Shown: positions 28,636 through 37,374, counted from the first letter of the stretch. The stretch is DNA of 64,000 bases from a bacterium (GCA_021784835.1 JAJYHI010000124.1:2492-66491); one strand, 5' to 3'. A program made the numbers and translations. Notes: generated by a model from the sequence alone, not told the origin.

Positions 28636-29505
28636 TCATGTCAATAAAAATTTATCGATTTCTTTTTCCATGCTATAATTTCCGTATAAAAAATCTATAT
28701 GATTTTTTGCCGGAATGTTATTGATAACGGAGTTTATAATTTTTTTGGATAAATCTTGAATACATTTTTGTTTTATTATTAAGTCTTTTTCAGAGTAAAC
28801 AAAATAAAAAAGTATTTTTTTAAAATTCTCGTTAATAAATTTTACGTCTTTTTTATAGTTTCGGATTTTACCGTAATCTTGAGAATATTTAAAGTCGTTA
28901 ACGACTGCCGTATCAGGAGTTCTTTTTATATCGGCTAATGCTTTTTTTAAAATATTTTTATCCCTTGAACCGAGAGCATCTTTTAAAAAAAGCATAATAG
29001 TCCTGTCGAAAGAATTTTCTAAGCTTCTGATGAAACTGTCGCTGATGCCCGTATCGTGGCATCCCGCTATCAGCATAATTTTTTCGGTATTTTCCGGAAA
29101 TAAAGCCGCATATTTTAAACATACCTGCGCTCCCATTGAATGGCCTATTAAGATTATTTTAGCGTCCTTTTCCATAAGTTCTTCGGCTATCGAATTTATA
29201 GACTTTGCGTAAAAAGAAATGCCGTCGTTTTCAGGCATTATAAAATTTAGCTTATTCTTATTATTGTTAAAATCGGGGGCAGATGGTAAAGACCTGAAAT
29301 GAAACGGTAAATCGGGGACTAAAATATTAAAAGTCTTGCCGAAGTTTTTTTTTATATAGTTAAAAATAGAAAGCATCGAAAGATGATTTCCGCCGGCGCC
29401 GTGAATCAGAACTATACATCTGTTTTGAGCTTTTTTATCTCTATTAATAGGCGCTTCATGAAAAATATAAAAAATACCTGTGTCGTTTACTTCTTTATAA
29501 GACAT
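28636..29505 (-). CDS. alpha/beta-fold hydrolase
   Basis: This 289-residue serine hydrolase of the alpha/beta superfamily has the oxyanion segment VLIHGAGGN, the nucleophile elbow GHSMG (Ser near residue 123), a likely acid in 'YSEKDLIIK' and a catalytic His in 'PAKNHIDFL'. The N-terminus has no signal peptide, so it is cytoplasmic. Substrate cannot be predicted; esterase, lipase-like and hydrolase roles in ester or thioester metabolism are all possible. It is transcribed divergently from the prenyltransferase gene across a symmetrical promoter region. Confidence 0.85.
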   Translation of the reverse strand: MSYKEVNDTGIFYIFHEAPINRDKKAQNRCIVLIHGAGGNHLSMLSIFNYIKKNFGKTFNILVPDLPFHFRSLPSAPDFNNNKNKLNFIMPENDGISFYAKSINSIAEELMEKDAKIILIGHSMGAQVCLKYAALFPENTEKIMLIAGCHDTGISDSFIRSLENSFDRTIMLFLKDALGSRDKNILKKALADIKRTPDTAVVNDFKYSQDYGKIRNYKKDVKFINENFKKILFYFVYSEKDLIIKQKCIQDLSKKIINSVINNIPAKNHIDFLYGNYSMEKEIDKFLLT

Positions 29506-29530
29506 GCTATAATTTTAAAAAATAGTCAAA

Positions 29531-29577
29531 ATATGTTATATTAAAAATTAAAATTAATTAAAAAGATTATAACATAT
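29531..29577. promoter_or_regulatory. inverted repeat between divergent genes
   Basis: ATATGTTATA (29531-29540) and TATAACATAT (29568-29577) are perfect 10-bp inverted repeats, 27 bases apart, in the 79-base gap between the divergent hydrolase and prenyltransferase genes. Each arm carries a TATAAC-like -10 facing its gene. It could be two mirror-image promoters or a dimeric operator. Confidence 0.4.
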
Positions 29578-29584
29578 AAATAAA

Positions 29585-30475
29585 ATGTTCGTAAAAAAAT
29601 TAGCATATTTTTACTATAAAAAAAAGTTAGAAAGACAGATATTAAAGAATAAAATCCCTCAGCACATAGGAATAATATTGGACGGCAACCGGAGATACGC
29701 TAAGAAATGCGGTTTTGAAGATGCAAGCAGGGGGCATAGAAAAGGCGCCGATAAACTTTACGAAGTTCTTTCCTGGTGTTTAGATTTAAAAATCAAAGTC
29801 GTTACCGTATGGGCATTTTCTACGGATAATTTTAAAAGAAGCCGCTCCGAAATCGACAGCTTAATGCATATCATTAAAGAGCAGCTCGAATCTTATATAA
29901 ATTCAAAATTTATAAACGATAATAAAATAAGAGTTTCGGTTATCGGCAAAAGAGAATTACTATCCGAAGATTTAATAGAAGTCATCGACAGGCTCGAAAA
30001 TAAAACTAAAGATTATTCAAACCTGAAACTATATATAGCCGTCGGATACGGAGGAAGACAGGAGATATGCGACGCCATAATAAATTTTATTTCGGATAAT
30101 ATTTATATAATAAATAAAACAAGCGGCCTATGCGAAGGTTCAGGCGGAAATAAAAAAGGAATTTTGCATGAAAGTCCGTCCATAGAAAACGCTAATAGCC
30201 GGCGATGTTCTTCGGGTTATACCGACGATTATGATTATCTGTCTAATATTATTACCGTTGAAAATATATCCAAATATCTTTATGCAAAAGGTTCTCCCGA
30301 CCCGGATTTAATTATAAGAACCAGCGGCGAGATTAGATTGTCCGGTTTTCTGCTTTGGCAAAGCGCATATTCCGAGTTTTATTTCTGCGATGCATACTGG
30401 CCGGAGTTCAGGGAAATAGATTTTTTAAGGGCTATAAGAAGCTATCAGTCGCGTCAGATAAGAGCGGGAAAGTGA
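29585..30475 (+). CDS. cis-prenyltransferase (polyprenyl diphosphate synthase)
   Basis: This 296-residue Z-type prenyl diphosphate synthase elongates farnesyl or geranyl diphosphate with isopentenyl diphosphate, giving the lipid carrier for cell-wall sugars. The catalytic 'IILDGNRRYAK' (Asp near residue 33), 'WAFSTDNFKRS', 'YGGRQEI', 'IRTSGEIRLSGFLLWQSAYSEFYF' (outline) and 'YWPEF' motifs are present. It is about 45 residues longer than typical UppS. About 32 extra Ser/Asn/Gly-rich residues sit between YGGRQEI and DLIIRTSGE. The SGFLLWQ (not SNFLLWQ) and WAFSTDNF variants resemble actinobacterial short-chain enzymes of the Rv1086 type. Product length is therefore uncertain. Confidence 0.88.
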   Translation: MFVKKLAYFYYKKKLERQILKNKIPQHIGIILDGNRRYAKKCGFEDASRGHRKGADKLYEVLSWCLDLKIKVVTVWAFSTDNFKRSRSEIDSLMHIIKEQLESYINSKFINDNKIRVSVIGKRELLSEDLIEVIDRLENKTKDYSNLKLYIAVGYGGRQEICDAIINFISDNIYIINKTSGLCEGSGGNKKGILHESPSIENANSRRCSSGYTDDYDYLSNIITVENISKYLYAKGSPDPDLIIRTSGEIRLSGFLLWQSAYSEFYFCDAYWPEFREIDFLRAIRSYQSRQIRAGK

Positions 30476-30559
30476 TTTAAAATGCTAAGCGGGAATCCAG
30501 AGTATTAGAAAATAAGCGATTTGCGGTCAAAAAGTTTAATCATATTAGGGGAATACAGA

Positions 30560-31717
30560 ATGGCTTTTAACAAAAAGCAGAAAAAGACTATTGCGGCTAT
30601 GAGTTCTGTAGTTGGTTTAAGGATGCTTGCGGTATTTCTTGTTTTGCCGGTTTTCGTGCTGTTCGCCGAAAAATTTACGTCAAGTTTTATTTTAATCGGA
30701 ATTGCATTCGGTATTTACGGCTTATCGAGGGCGATTTTTCAGATTCCGTTCGGTTATATTTCCGATAAAATAGGAAGAAAAAACGTTTTGTTTTTCGGCA
30801 TGCTTTTATTCGGCATATTTACTTTTATAATAGGTTTTTCCGATAATATTTACGAACTTATACTGCTTAGGTTTCTTCAAGGAGTCGCCGCAGAAAGCTC
30901 CGTGGCGTTCGCATTGGTTTCCGATACCGTTTCCGAGAGCGACAGGACAAAAGCTATGGCATTTCTGGGTATCCCTATAGGATTAAGTTTTGTCGTGGGT
31001 ATCGTAATGGGTCCTTTACTTTCTTATTACTTCGGTTATCCTTTTTTATTCTATATTTCCGGCATATTCGGCATTATTTCCGCCCTTTTAATTATGGTTC
31101 TGATGGAGGAACCCAAGAGTAAAGAAATGCTGAAAGAAATAGAAGTTTCCTTTAAAGATGCCGTCGCCGTTTTCAAAAACAAAACGCTTGCAAATCTTTC
31201 CTTACAGGGTTTTCTTTTGTCTTTCTTTATGACCGTTTTCTTTTTCGGTCTGCCTTTAATAGTCAAGCATGAATTAGGAACGGGATATTATTACAAGGTT
31301 TTAATCCCTATGGTAGTATTTTCTCTTTTTGCCATGATGAAAGCTTCAAAAAAAGCCGATATGGGATATGAAGTTCATCTATTGAAGTTAAGTTTTTTAT
31401 TAATGGCTGTTTCAAGCATTTTTATGTTTTCCGATGCTAAAGGTTATGCTCTGCCGGTAATTATAATAGGCGGAATTTTGTTTTTTACCGGCTTTTCAAT
31501 TACCGAACCTATAATGCCTTCTTTAGTGTCGTCTTCATCGGATAAGTCTTTTGTGGGCACTTCCATGGGGGTTTACAATACTTTGCAATTTTCGGGAAGT
31601 TTTATAGGAGGAAGCATAGCAGGGTTGCTGTATGAAAGCTACCGCAGTTTCATACCTGCTATTCTAATTGCTTCTTCTTTAATTTGCTATCTTTTAATTA
31701 TGAGGATTAAAAAATGA
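30560..31717 (+). CDS. MFS transporter, 12-TM
   Basis: This 385-residue major facilitator protein has 12 hydrophobic segments. Motif A 'GYISDKIGRKNVLFFGM' follows TM2, and 'LLRFLQGVAAESSVAFALVSD' is the TM4 region. The general pattern is like YajR/Bcr-type exporters but without the C-terminal YAM domain. The frame extends upstream to a TTG at 30521, but the ATG at 30560 has a strong ribosome-binding site (agggga). Its stop overlaps the start of the CDGSH gene (ATGA), so they are translationally coupled. Confidence 0.87.
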   Translation: MAFNKKQKKTIAAMSSVVGLRMLAVFLVLPVFVLFAEKFTSSFILIGIAFGIYGLSRAIFQIPFGYISDKIGRKNVLFFGMLLFGIFTFIIGFSDNIYELILLRFLQGVAAESSVAFALVSDTVSESDRTKAMAFLGIPIGLSFVVGIVMGPLLSYYFGYPFLFYISGIFGIISALLIMVLMEEPKSKEMLKEIEVSFKDAVAVFKNKTLANLSLQGFLLSFFMTVFFFGLPLIVKHELGTGYYYKVLIPMVVFSLFAMMKASKKADMGYEVHLLKLSFLLMAVSSIFMFSDAKGYALPVIIIGGILFFTGFSITEPIMPSLVSSSSDKSFVGTSMGVYNTLQFSGSFIGGSIAGLLYESYRSFIPAILIASSLICYLLIMRIKK

Positions 31718-31899
31718 AAAAAGTGGATAAAGTCGATTTAAATAAATTAAAATCTAAAGTAAAGGAAAGACCTTTATATTACTGTAAATGCGGTTTATCC
31801 AGCAGACTGCCGTACTGCGACTGGAAACACGGATGCGATAAACCGGTTAAAGAAAGCAAAAACGATAAACCGAGTGAAAACGGCTCAGTCGATAAATAA
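31714..31899 (+). CDS. small CDGSH-type iron-sulfur protein
   Basis: This 61-residue protein has a single CDGSH-type motif: CKCGLSSRLPYCDWKH (residues 24-39), fitting C-x-C-x2-(S/T)-x3-P-x-C-D-x2-H, the three-Cys one-His ligands of a [2Fe-2S] cluster. The GS of CDGSH is WK here. The rest is charged and probably disordered. Its ATG overlaps the MFS stop (ATGA). Bacterial CDGSH proteins are often redox or cluster-transfer proteins of unknown partner; coupling to a transporter is unexplained. Confidence 0.85.
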   Translation: MKKVDKVDLNKLKSKVKERPLYYCKCGLSSRLPYCDWKHGCDKPVKESKNDKPSENGSVDK

Positions 31900-31900
31900 A

Positions 31901-33472
31901 TTATATTTCAAACTCCTCCCCTATGAACTCTTCCTCGATTATCATTTTCATTTCTTCTTTCTTTATGGAGGCATTGATTGCTATAAAGTAAAATAAGACT
32001 GCCGTTAATATCACTATTATTAAGTCGTAAGGGGATTTAACGGCATTATCTCCGCCGAAATTATTACTGCCGAAAAAAGATATAATTATAAGCGCGGCTA
32101 TATAAAAAAGAAACCATAAGCCTGGCATTACTGTCTGTTTAAATTTTGTTTTAATGCCGTTAAAATTAGTAATAATAAACAGTATAATTCCGGCCGATAT
32201 TCCGATGCCCAATTTCCATAATACGGTAAAAGTCGACCAGTAAATAATGAGGGTGCCTACTATAAACGCCGATAAAGAAATAATATTTGCAAAAGGCAGA
32301 TAAAAAGGGCGCTTTCTTTCGGCGTCTAACTTTCTGAACGTCATAAGCCCTATGGGTCCGAGGACGTAAGTAAAAACCATTCCGGACGTAATTACGCCCA
32401 CTAAAGACTGCCAGCTCGGAAACGGAAGAAGATATAACGCCGACAGGATAAAAGTCACAAGTAAAGAGATATAGGCGGTACCGTATTTATTGAAATTTTT
32501 ATGAAAACTTTCCGGCAAAAATTTCATCTTGGACATTGCAAAAGTAATTCTGGAAGTCGTTCCCATATATACCAAACCCGTAGCAAAAGGCGATATAACC
32601 GCGCCCACCATTACCATAATCGCGAATGCCGGAAGTCCGTATAAATTCAATAAATTTACGAAAGGCGAAGAAAAATTAAGCAGATTCCAATTATTATTTT
32701 TAACTGCAGGAACGGATATAATAAAACTGAATGCAAGCAAAGTATAAATTATAATGCCTATTATTACGGATAGAATTGTAGCAATGGGAACGTCTCTTCC
32801 TGGGTTTTTAGCTTCGCCGGACAAATCTATGGCCTGCCTGAAACCGAGGTATGAAAATATAACTCCGCCCAGCGATACGCTCTTCATAACGCCGTCATAT
32901 CCGTAGGGCATTAAGTTATATACGTGAAGATTTTTTATATTGCCGTTTTTAACGGAAACATATATAAGCGCTATAGAAGCGGCTAATACGATAAAAATTT
33001 TAAAGTATGTCAGGAAAGTATTAGTCTTTGCAAAAATTTTCGCGCCGAAAAAATTTAATATAAAGAAAATTAAAAGAATAAAAAATGAAAACAACATTCC
33101 TAACTGCGTAGGAGAGTTATTTATGAATAGACCAGGAATATAACGGTTAAGATACTGAACCGTAGCTTCTGTTTCTATGGTGCTGACGGCCGCGCCGGCT
33201 ATAATGAGTATCCAGCTTGTTATAAACCCAAGAAATGCGCCGTGCGTATATTTCGGGTATCTTGCAAGACTGCCCGCCGAAGGAAGCATCGCTCCGAGTT
33301 CGCTGTAAACGAGAGCGATAAGCATAACGGCAAATCCGCTGATAAACCATGACAATATAGATGCCGGGCCTGCATATTTTGCGCTTACATAAACGCCCAG
33401 AAGCCATCCGGAACCGATGATGGCGCTTGTCGAAGCAAAAGTCAGCTGAAGCAGATTTAATGTTTTTTTCAT
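31901..33472 (-). CDS. amino acid/polyamine permease (APC superfamily)
   Basis: This 523-residue permease has 12 to 14 hydrophobic segments. The N-terminal 'LTFASTSAIIGSGWLLG' is the TM1 helix-break motif of APC transporters (G-S-G), and 'GPASILSWFISG' and 'ALVYSELGAMLPSAG' are typical of TM2 and its following loop. The central 'SYLGFRQAIDLSGEAKNPGRDVPIA' pattern (outline) is typical of the TM6 region. Substrate is probably an amino acid or amine, not determinable from the sequence. The extended C-terminus (about 35 residues, Glu/Lys-rich) is cytoplasmic. Confidence 0.9.
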   Translation of the reverse strand: MKKTLNLLQLTFASTSAIIGSGWLLGVYVSAKYAGPASILSWFISGFAVMLIALVYSELGAMLPSAGSLARYPKYTHGAFLGFITSWILIIAGAAVSTIETEATVQYLNRYIPGLFINNSPTQLGMLFSFFILLIFFILNFFGAKIFAKTNTFLTYFKIFIVLAASIALIYVSVKNGNIKNLHVYNLMPYGYDGVMKSVSLGGVIFSYLGFRQAIDLSGEAKNPGRDVPIATILSVIIGIIIYTLLAFSFIISVPAVKNNNWNLLNFSSPFVNLLNLYGLPAFAIMVMVGAVISPFATGLVYMGTTSRITFAMSKMKFLPESFHKNFNKYGTAYISLLVTFILSALYLLPFPSWQSLVGVITSGMVFTYVLGPIGLMTFRKLDAERKRPFYLPFANIISLSAFIVGTLIIYWSTFTVLWKLGIGISAGIILFIITNFNGIKTKFKQTVMPGLWFLFYIAALIIISFFGSNNFGGDNAVKSPYDLIIVILTAVLFYFIAINASIKKEEMKMIIEEEFIGEEFEI

Positions 33473-33606
33473 GACCCTTTCGTTATTTGATTTAAAAAAT
33501 ATAATATGATTTAATGTATTATATTAATCATTTTTTAATAAAACAACTATAAAAATAATATTTCCAAAATTGCCGATAGAATGTTTAAGTTATAATAAAA
33601 TGTTTT

Positions 33607-33698
33607 AAAGAAAAAGGTGTCAGATTTTTTTTCCGCTTTTGTTAAGGTCAATTAATATATAAAGTGTATTGCGGAAAATTAATCTGACGCCTTTTTCC
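33607..33698. repeat. long inverted-repeat element, copy 2
   Basis: This second element of about 92 nt begins with the same 22 nt as copy 1 (33607-33628). The left arm ends in TTTTCCGC and is matched on the right by GCGGAAAA (33671-33678), where copy 1 has ATGC/GCAT. The arm thus differs between copies but stays complementary. The right end is AATCTGACGCCTTTTTCC. It lies upstream of trxB, in the intergenic region between the divergent APC permease and trxB genes. Confidence 0.78.
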
Positions 33699-33733
33699 AA
33701 ATAAATATTTATAATACAAAGGAGGATTTTCTG

Positions 33734-34648
33734 ATGATTTACGACGTAGTTATAATCGGCGGCGGTCCCGCCGGACTATCGGCGGCTATATATGCCTTAA
33801 GAGCGCGCCTTAACATTGTTCTGATAGAAAAAATGGCAGTAGGCGGTCAGATAGCTCTTACCGACAATATAGAAAATTATCCGGGATTTCCGTCTCTTTC
33901 AGGCGTAGAGTTAATGCAGAAATTTGAAGAACACGCTAAAGGATTGGGCTTGCAAATCATATACGACGAAATAAAAGACATAATCGACGACGGCGAATAT
34001 AAAACTTTAAGGGGCGTTAACGAAAATTATCAGGCTAAAACTGTTATTATAACGGTAGGGGCATCGCCTAAAAGACTTAATATACCAGGCGAAAGAGAGT
34101 TTACCGGAAGAGGCGTATCATACTGCGCCACCTGCGACGGCCCTTTTTTTAAAGACCAGGATATAGCCGTAGTCGGCGGCGGGGACGCCGCTTTAAAAGA
34201 GGCTAACTATTTGACTAAAATCGTTAAATCGGTGACTTTAATTCATAGAAGAAAGGAATTCAGGGCTGAAAAAATAATTCAGGAAAGACTTCATAATGCA
34301 AATAATGTGATTATGGAACTAGAGCATGTTTCCGTTTCTATAAACGGAAACAAAACCGTAGAATCGATAACTATCGAAAACGTTAAAACCAAAGAAAGAA
34401 AAACCGTGCCGGTTAAAGGAGTTTTTATTTTTATCGGCATTAATCCTCAAACATCTTTTCTTAAAAACATCGAAAAAGACGAACACGGTTTTATAAAAAC
34501 GGATCCCTACACGCTTATGACGTCAATGCCCGGAGTATTTTGCGCCGGCGACGCCCATTCCAAGAAACTGCTTCAGGTTGCCACCGCAGTCGGCGAAGGC
34601 GCTCTTGCGGCAACCGCGGCGGAAGAATTTATCTGTGACGTCTGTTAA
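33734..34648 (+). CDS. trxB: thioredoxin reductase
   Basis: This 304-residue low-molecular-weight flavoprotein transfers electrons from NADPH to thioredoxin. It has the FAD site GGGPAGLSAA, the redox-active CATC with surrounding 'SYCATCDGPFF' (about residues 134-144), the NADPH site VGGGDAALKEA, and the C-terminal FAD motif 'GVFCAGDAHSKKLLQVATAVGEGALAA' (outline). A ribosome-binding site (aaggagg) precedes the ATG. The 'HRRKEFRAEK' segment gives the arginines that usually favour NADPH. No thioredoxin gene lies in the window. Confidence 0.96.
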   Translation: MIYDVVIIGGGPAGLSAAIYALRARLNIVLIEKMAVGGQIALTDNIENYPGFPSLSGVELMQKFEEHAKGLGLQIIYDEIKDIIDDGEYKTLRGVNENYQAKTVIITVGASPKRLNIPGEREFTGRGVSYCATCDGPFFKDQDIAVVGGGDAALKEANYLTKIVKSVTLIHRRKEFRAEKIIQERLHNANNVIMELEHVSVSINGNKTVESITIENVKTKERKTVPVKGVFIFIGINPQTSFLKNIEKDEHGFIKTDPYTLMTSMPGVFCAGDAHSKKLLQVATAVGEGALAATAAEEFICDVC

Positions 34649-34665
34649 GGCTTTTCCATTTTGTG

Positions 34666-34694
34666 ATGGTGCCAGAATTCAATTCTGGCACCAT
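34666..34694. repeat. 29-nt palindromic repeat, copy C
   Basis: ATGGTGCCAGAATT (34666-34679), a single C, then AATTCTGGCACCAT (34681-34694): a perfect 14-bp dyad preceded by CCATTTTGTG. It is between the convergent trxB and DsrE-like genes, where it could act as a bidirectional terminator, though no T-run follows. Confidence 0.85.
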
Positions 34695-34699
34695 AGTTA

Positions 34700-35077
34700 T
34701 TAATACGAAAGCGTTTTTACGTTATCGTCCATAACCATTTGAACTACGTATGCTCCGCCTACTACGCCGCTGCATTCTTCAATTAAATCTTCTTTGGTGA
34801 AATCGTTTAATTCTAATGCCGGAGTGCAGACTTTAAAAACTACTCCCGCATCATAGGCGTCTTTAATAAAATCGTATATCGATTTAGGACTGCCCTCTTT
34901 TGCCCTGAGATTTTCCGCAACGCCTTTTTTCATTAAAAGTCCGGCATCCGCCGTCAGCACCATTTCTACTTCGTAATCCATTACCGCCGCCGCCGCCGCC
35001 TGGAAAAAAGGCGCTCCAAGAGCATGGGGATTTGAAGGGGAAGTGTTTTGAAGCATAATAAAAAGTTTGTTTGCCAT
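34700..35077 (-). CDS. DsrE-family sulfur-relay-like protein
   Basis: This 125-residue DsrE/DsrF/YchN-fold protein has the family pattern of N-terminal 'KLFIMLQN', central 'VEMVLTADAGLLMKKG' and the Cys motif 'VFKVCTPALEL', whose Cys could carry a persulfide. Related proteins act in sulfur transfer or sulfide-related metabolism, but many are uncharacterised. The frame extends to an ATG at 35095, but GGAGGT sits ten bases ahead of the ATG at 35077, which decides the start. Confidence 0.8.
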   Translation of the reverse strand: MANKLFIMLQNTSPSNPHALGAPFFQAAAAAVMDYEVEMVLTADAGLLMKKGVAENLRAKEGSPKSIYDFIKDAYDAGVVFKVCTPALELNDFTKEDLIEECSGVVGGAYVVQMVMDDNVKTLSY

Positions 35078-35119
35078 AATATTTATTACCTCCATTTTTT
35101 AAAATTTTTTGAGGAATAT

Positions 35120-36160
35120 TTATTTATTATACAATATTTCCATTGAATTTTTAACTTCTTTTATCGTTTCGGATGCGATTATTCGGGATTTTTTAGTTCC
35201 GTCAAACAGTATATCCCACACTTCGTCTTTGTTTTTTAGATAATGATTTCTTCGCTCATTCATCGGTTCCAATAAAGATTTAAGAACTCCGAACAGATTT
35301 TCCTTGCACTTTACGCAGCCTATTTTTCCGTTTTTGCAGTTATATTCCGTTTCTTTAATTAAATCGCCGCCGGAAAAAGCCTTGTGGTAAGAGAATATAG
35401 TGCATATATCGGGATTGCCTTTATCGGTCGGGTGAATTCTGTTTTTGTCCGTTAGCGCCGATCTAATTTTATTTTTTACGGAATCGAAATCGTCCGAAAG
35501 ATTTATCGCGTTTCCGTATGATTTGCTCATTTTTAAATTTCCGTCTAGTCCGACGAGTTTTGGGGATTCGCCGATAAGTGCGGAAGGCTCTGCAAGTTTG
35601 CCGGAATATAATTCGTTAAATTTTCTTATTATTTTCCTTGCTATTTCTATATGCGGAAGCTGGTCTACGCCTACCGGCACCAAATCTGCTTTAAAAACGG
35701 CGATATCTGCGGTCTGGCTTACCGGATAGCCGAGAAATCCGTAAGTTAATTCTTTGTAGCCCCTTTCTTTAGCCTCGGTTTTAATGGTAGGATTATGCCT
35801 TAAGGGGTTTACCGAAACAAGCATGGAAAAAAAAGTCGTCAGTTCCGAAATTTCCGGTATCATAGACTGTATCGCTATAGTGGATATTTTCGGGTCTATT
35901 CCCGCCGAAAGATAATCTAAAGCGACAAGGAAGATATTCTCTTTAAGTTTTTCGGGATGTTCGAAATTAGTCGTCAGCGCCTGAACGTCCGCTATTAAAA
36001 TAAAAGTTTCGTATTTACCCTGAAGCATTATCCTGTTTTTTAAAGAACCTGCGTAATGTCCCAGGTGAAGCGGCCCGGTTGGTCTGTCTCCTGTCAATAT
36101 TCTTTTGTATTTGTATTTTGATTCGTCGGCTATTGCCGAATTGTCGGTTTTTAAATCCAT
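35120..36160 (-). CDS. trpS: tryptophanyl-tRNA synthetase, Cys4 variant
   Basis: This 346-residue class Ic synthetase charges tRNA-Trp. It has the HIGH-like 'GPLHLGHYAGSL' (residues 29-40) and KMSKS at 210-214. An insert between these and the C-terminal helices contains C253, C275, C282 and C285 (C-x21-C-x6-C-x2-C). It is one residue short of the C-x22-C-x6-C-x2-C reported for the [4Fe-4S]-binding Thermotoga enzyme, so an iron-sulfur site is likely. The frame extends upstream to a GTG inside a palindrome, but the ATG at 36160 follows aaggaa. Confidence 0.95.
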   Translation of the reverse strand: MDLKTDNSAIADESKYKYKRILTGDRPTGPLHLGHYAGSLKNRIMLQGKYETFILIADVQALTTNFEHPEKLKENIFLVALDYLSAGIDPKISTIAIQSMIPEISELTTFFSMLVSVNPLRHNPTIKTEAKERGYKELTYGFLGYPVSQTADIAVFKADLVPVGVDQLPHIEIARKIIRKFNELYSGKLAEPSALIGESPKLVGLDGNLKMSKSYGNAINLSDDFDSVKNKIRSALTDKNRIHPTDKGNPDICTIFSYHKAFSGGDLIKETEYNCKNGKIGCVKCKENLFGVLKSLLEPMNERRNHYLKNKDEVWDILFDGTKKSRIIASETIKEVKNSMEILYNK

Positions 36161-36182
36161 AATTTTAATTCCTTTTTTAAAC

Positions 36183-36211
36183 ACGGGGACAGAATTCAAT
36201 TCTGTCCCCGC
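36183..36211. repeat. 29-nt palindromic repeat, copy D (inverted)
   Basis: CGGGGACAGAATT (36184-36196), a single central C, then AATTCTGTCCCCG (36198-36210). The flanking bases 36183-36211 complete the 29-nt unit. The shared flank (here ATTTGTG on the minus strand) lies on the other side, so the copy is inverted relative to A-C. It sits between the divergent trpS and nadA genes, which argues against a terminator role for this copy. Confidence 0.83.
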
Positions 36212-36392
36212 CACAAATTGATTTTTAACTTTAGATTATATTATGTTATAATGTTATAAACAAGTTAAAAATCTCGATGACGATAATGACGGAATGTATT
36301 AAATAATAAACTAATGTAAATAAAACGCCGAATAGGATTAAATTTAGATATATAAACGTTAAATTTTAATTCGCGGCTATATAAGGTTAAAT

Positions 36393-37334
36393 ATGAATAA
36401 TAACGACGAAAATAAAGAAGAAAATTCCGGCTCGGTAAAATACAAACAAAAGTTTTTAAAAGAACTTTTAAGAAAAAAAAATGCAATATTGCTTGCCCAT
36501 AACTATCAGAGGGACGAAATACAAGAAATTGCCGATTTTCAAGGAGATTCGCTTGAACTTTCTATAAAAGCTAATAAAACCGATGCCGATATAATAGTTT
36601 TTTGCGGCGTAAGATTTATGGCGGAAAGCGCGGCTATTATGAATCCGGAAAAAACCGTCATTCTTCCAAACGAAAATGCCGGCTGTCCAATGGTTGACAT
36701 GATAACGGCGCAAGATATTCTTAACTTAAAAAAAGATTATCCCGATGCCCCCGTCGTTGCTTACGTCAACACGTCTGCGGAATGCAAAGCCGTTTCCGAT
36801 ATTTGCTGTACGTCGGCTAACGCCGTTAAAGTCGTTAACTCGTTAAGCTCTAAAAGAGCGATAATGGTTCCCGATAAAAATTTAGGAAGTTACGTTCAAA
36901 GGTTTACCGACAAAGAAGTTATAAACTGGCCGGGTTACTGTCCGCCGCATAAAAGAACTACGCCGGAAGATATCAAAGTTCTTAAACAAAAATATCCTGG
37001 AGCCGTGTTTGTAGCCCATCCGGAATCTTCACCCGAAACTATCGATGTTGCCGACCATGTTTCATCTACTTCCGGCATGTATAAATTTGTCAGGGAATCA
37101 ACCGCAAAATATTTTATTATCGGAACCGAAAGGGGCATAATGTATAAAATGAAGAAAGAAAATCCCGGCAAAGTATTTATTCCGTCAAATAATGGTTTAG
37201 TCTGTCCTAATATGAAAAAAACGCATTTGGACGATGTTATTAATTCATTGGCTCAGATGAAGAATATTATTAAAATTCCTGAAGACGTTAGAATCAAGGC
37301 AAGAAAATCTATTGAAAATATGTTAGCCCTTTAG
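36393..37334 (+). CDS. nadA: quinolinate synthase
   Basis: This 313-residue oxygen-sensitive [4Fe-4S] enzyme condenses iminoaspartate and dihydroxyacetone phosphate to quinolinate in NAD synthesis. Its three conserved cluster Cys are visible in 'NTSAECKAV', '[11 protein letters not shown]' and '[13 protein letters not shown]'. The N-terminal '[19 protein letters not shown]' and '[14 protein letters not shown]' segments are characteristic. Length fits the NadA A-type. No nadB or nadC is in the window. A taagg site precedes the ATG, and the palindromic repeat D lies upstream. Confidence 0.96.
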   Translation: MNNNDENKEENSGSVKYKQKFLKELLRKKNAILLAHNYQRDEIQEIADFQGDSLELSIKANKTDADIIVFCGVRFMAESAAIMNPEKTVILPNENAGCPMVDMITAQDILNLKKDYPDAPVVAYVNTSAECKAVSDICCTSANAVKVVNSLSSKRAIMVPDKNLGSYVQRFTDKEVINWPGYCPPHKRTTPEDIKVLKQKYPGAVFVAHPESSPETIDVADHVSSTSGMYKFVRESTAKYFIIGTERGIMYKMKKENPGKVFIPSNNGLVCPNMKKTHLDDVINSLAQMKNIIKIPEDVRIKARKSIENMLAL

Positions 37335-37374
37335 TATAATTTTAATTCAATTTTACTTTAAAAAGGGGAAGTCT

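Noticed and set aside
33495..33525. TATAATA...TATTATA inverted repeat upstream of the APC permease
   Set aside because: Seven-base AT-only arms are expected often in sequence this AT-rich.
36161..36214. Longer trpS starting at a GTG
   Set aside because: That start lies inside palindromic repeat D and has no ribosome-binding site; ATG at 36160 follows aaggaa.
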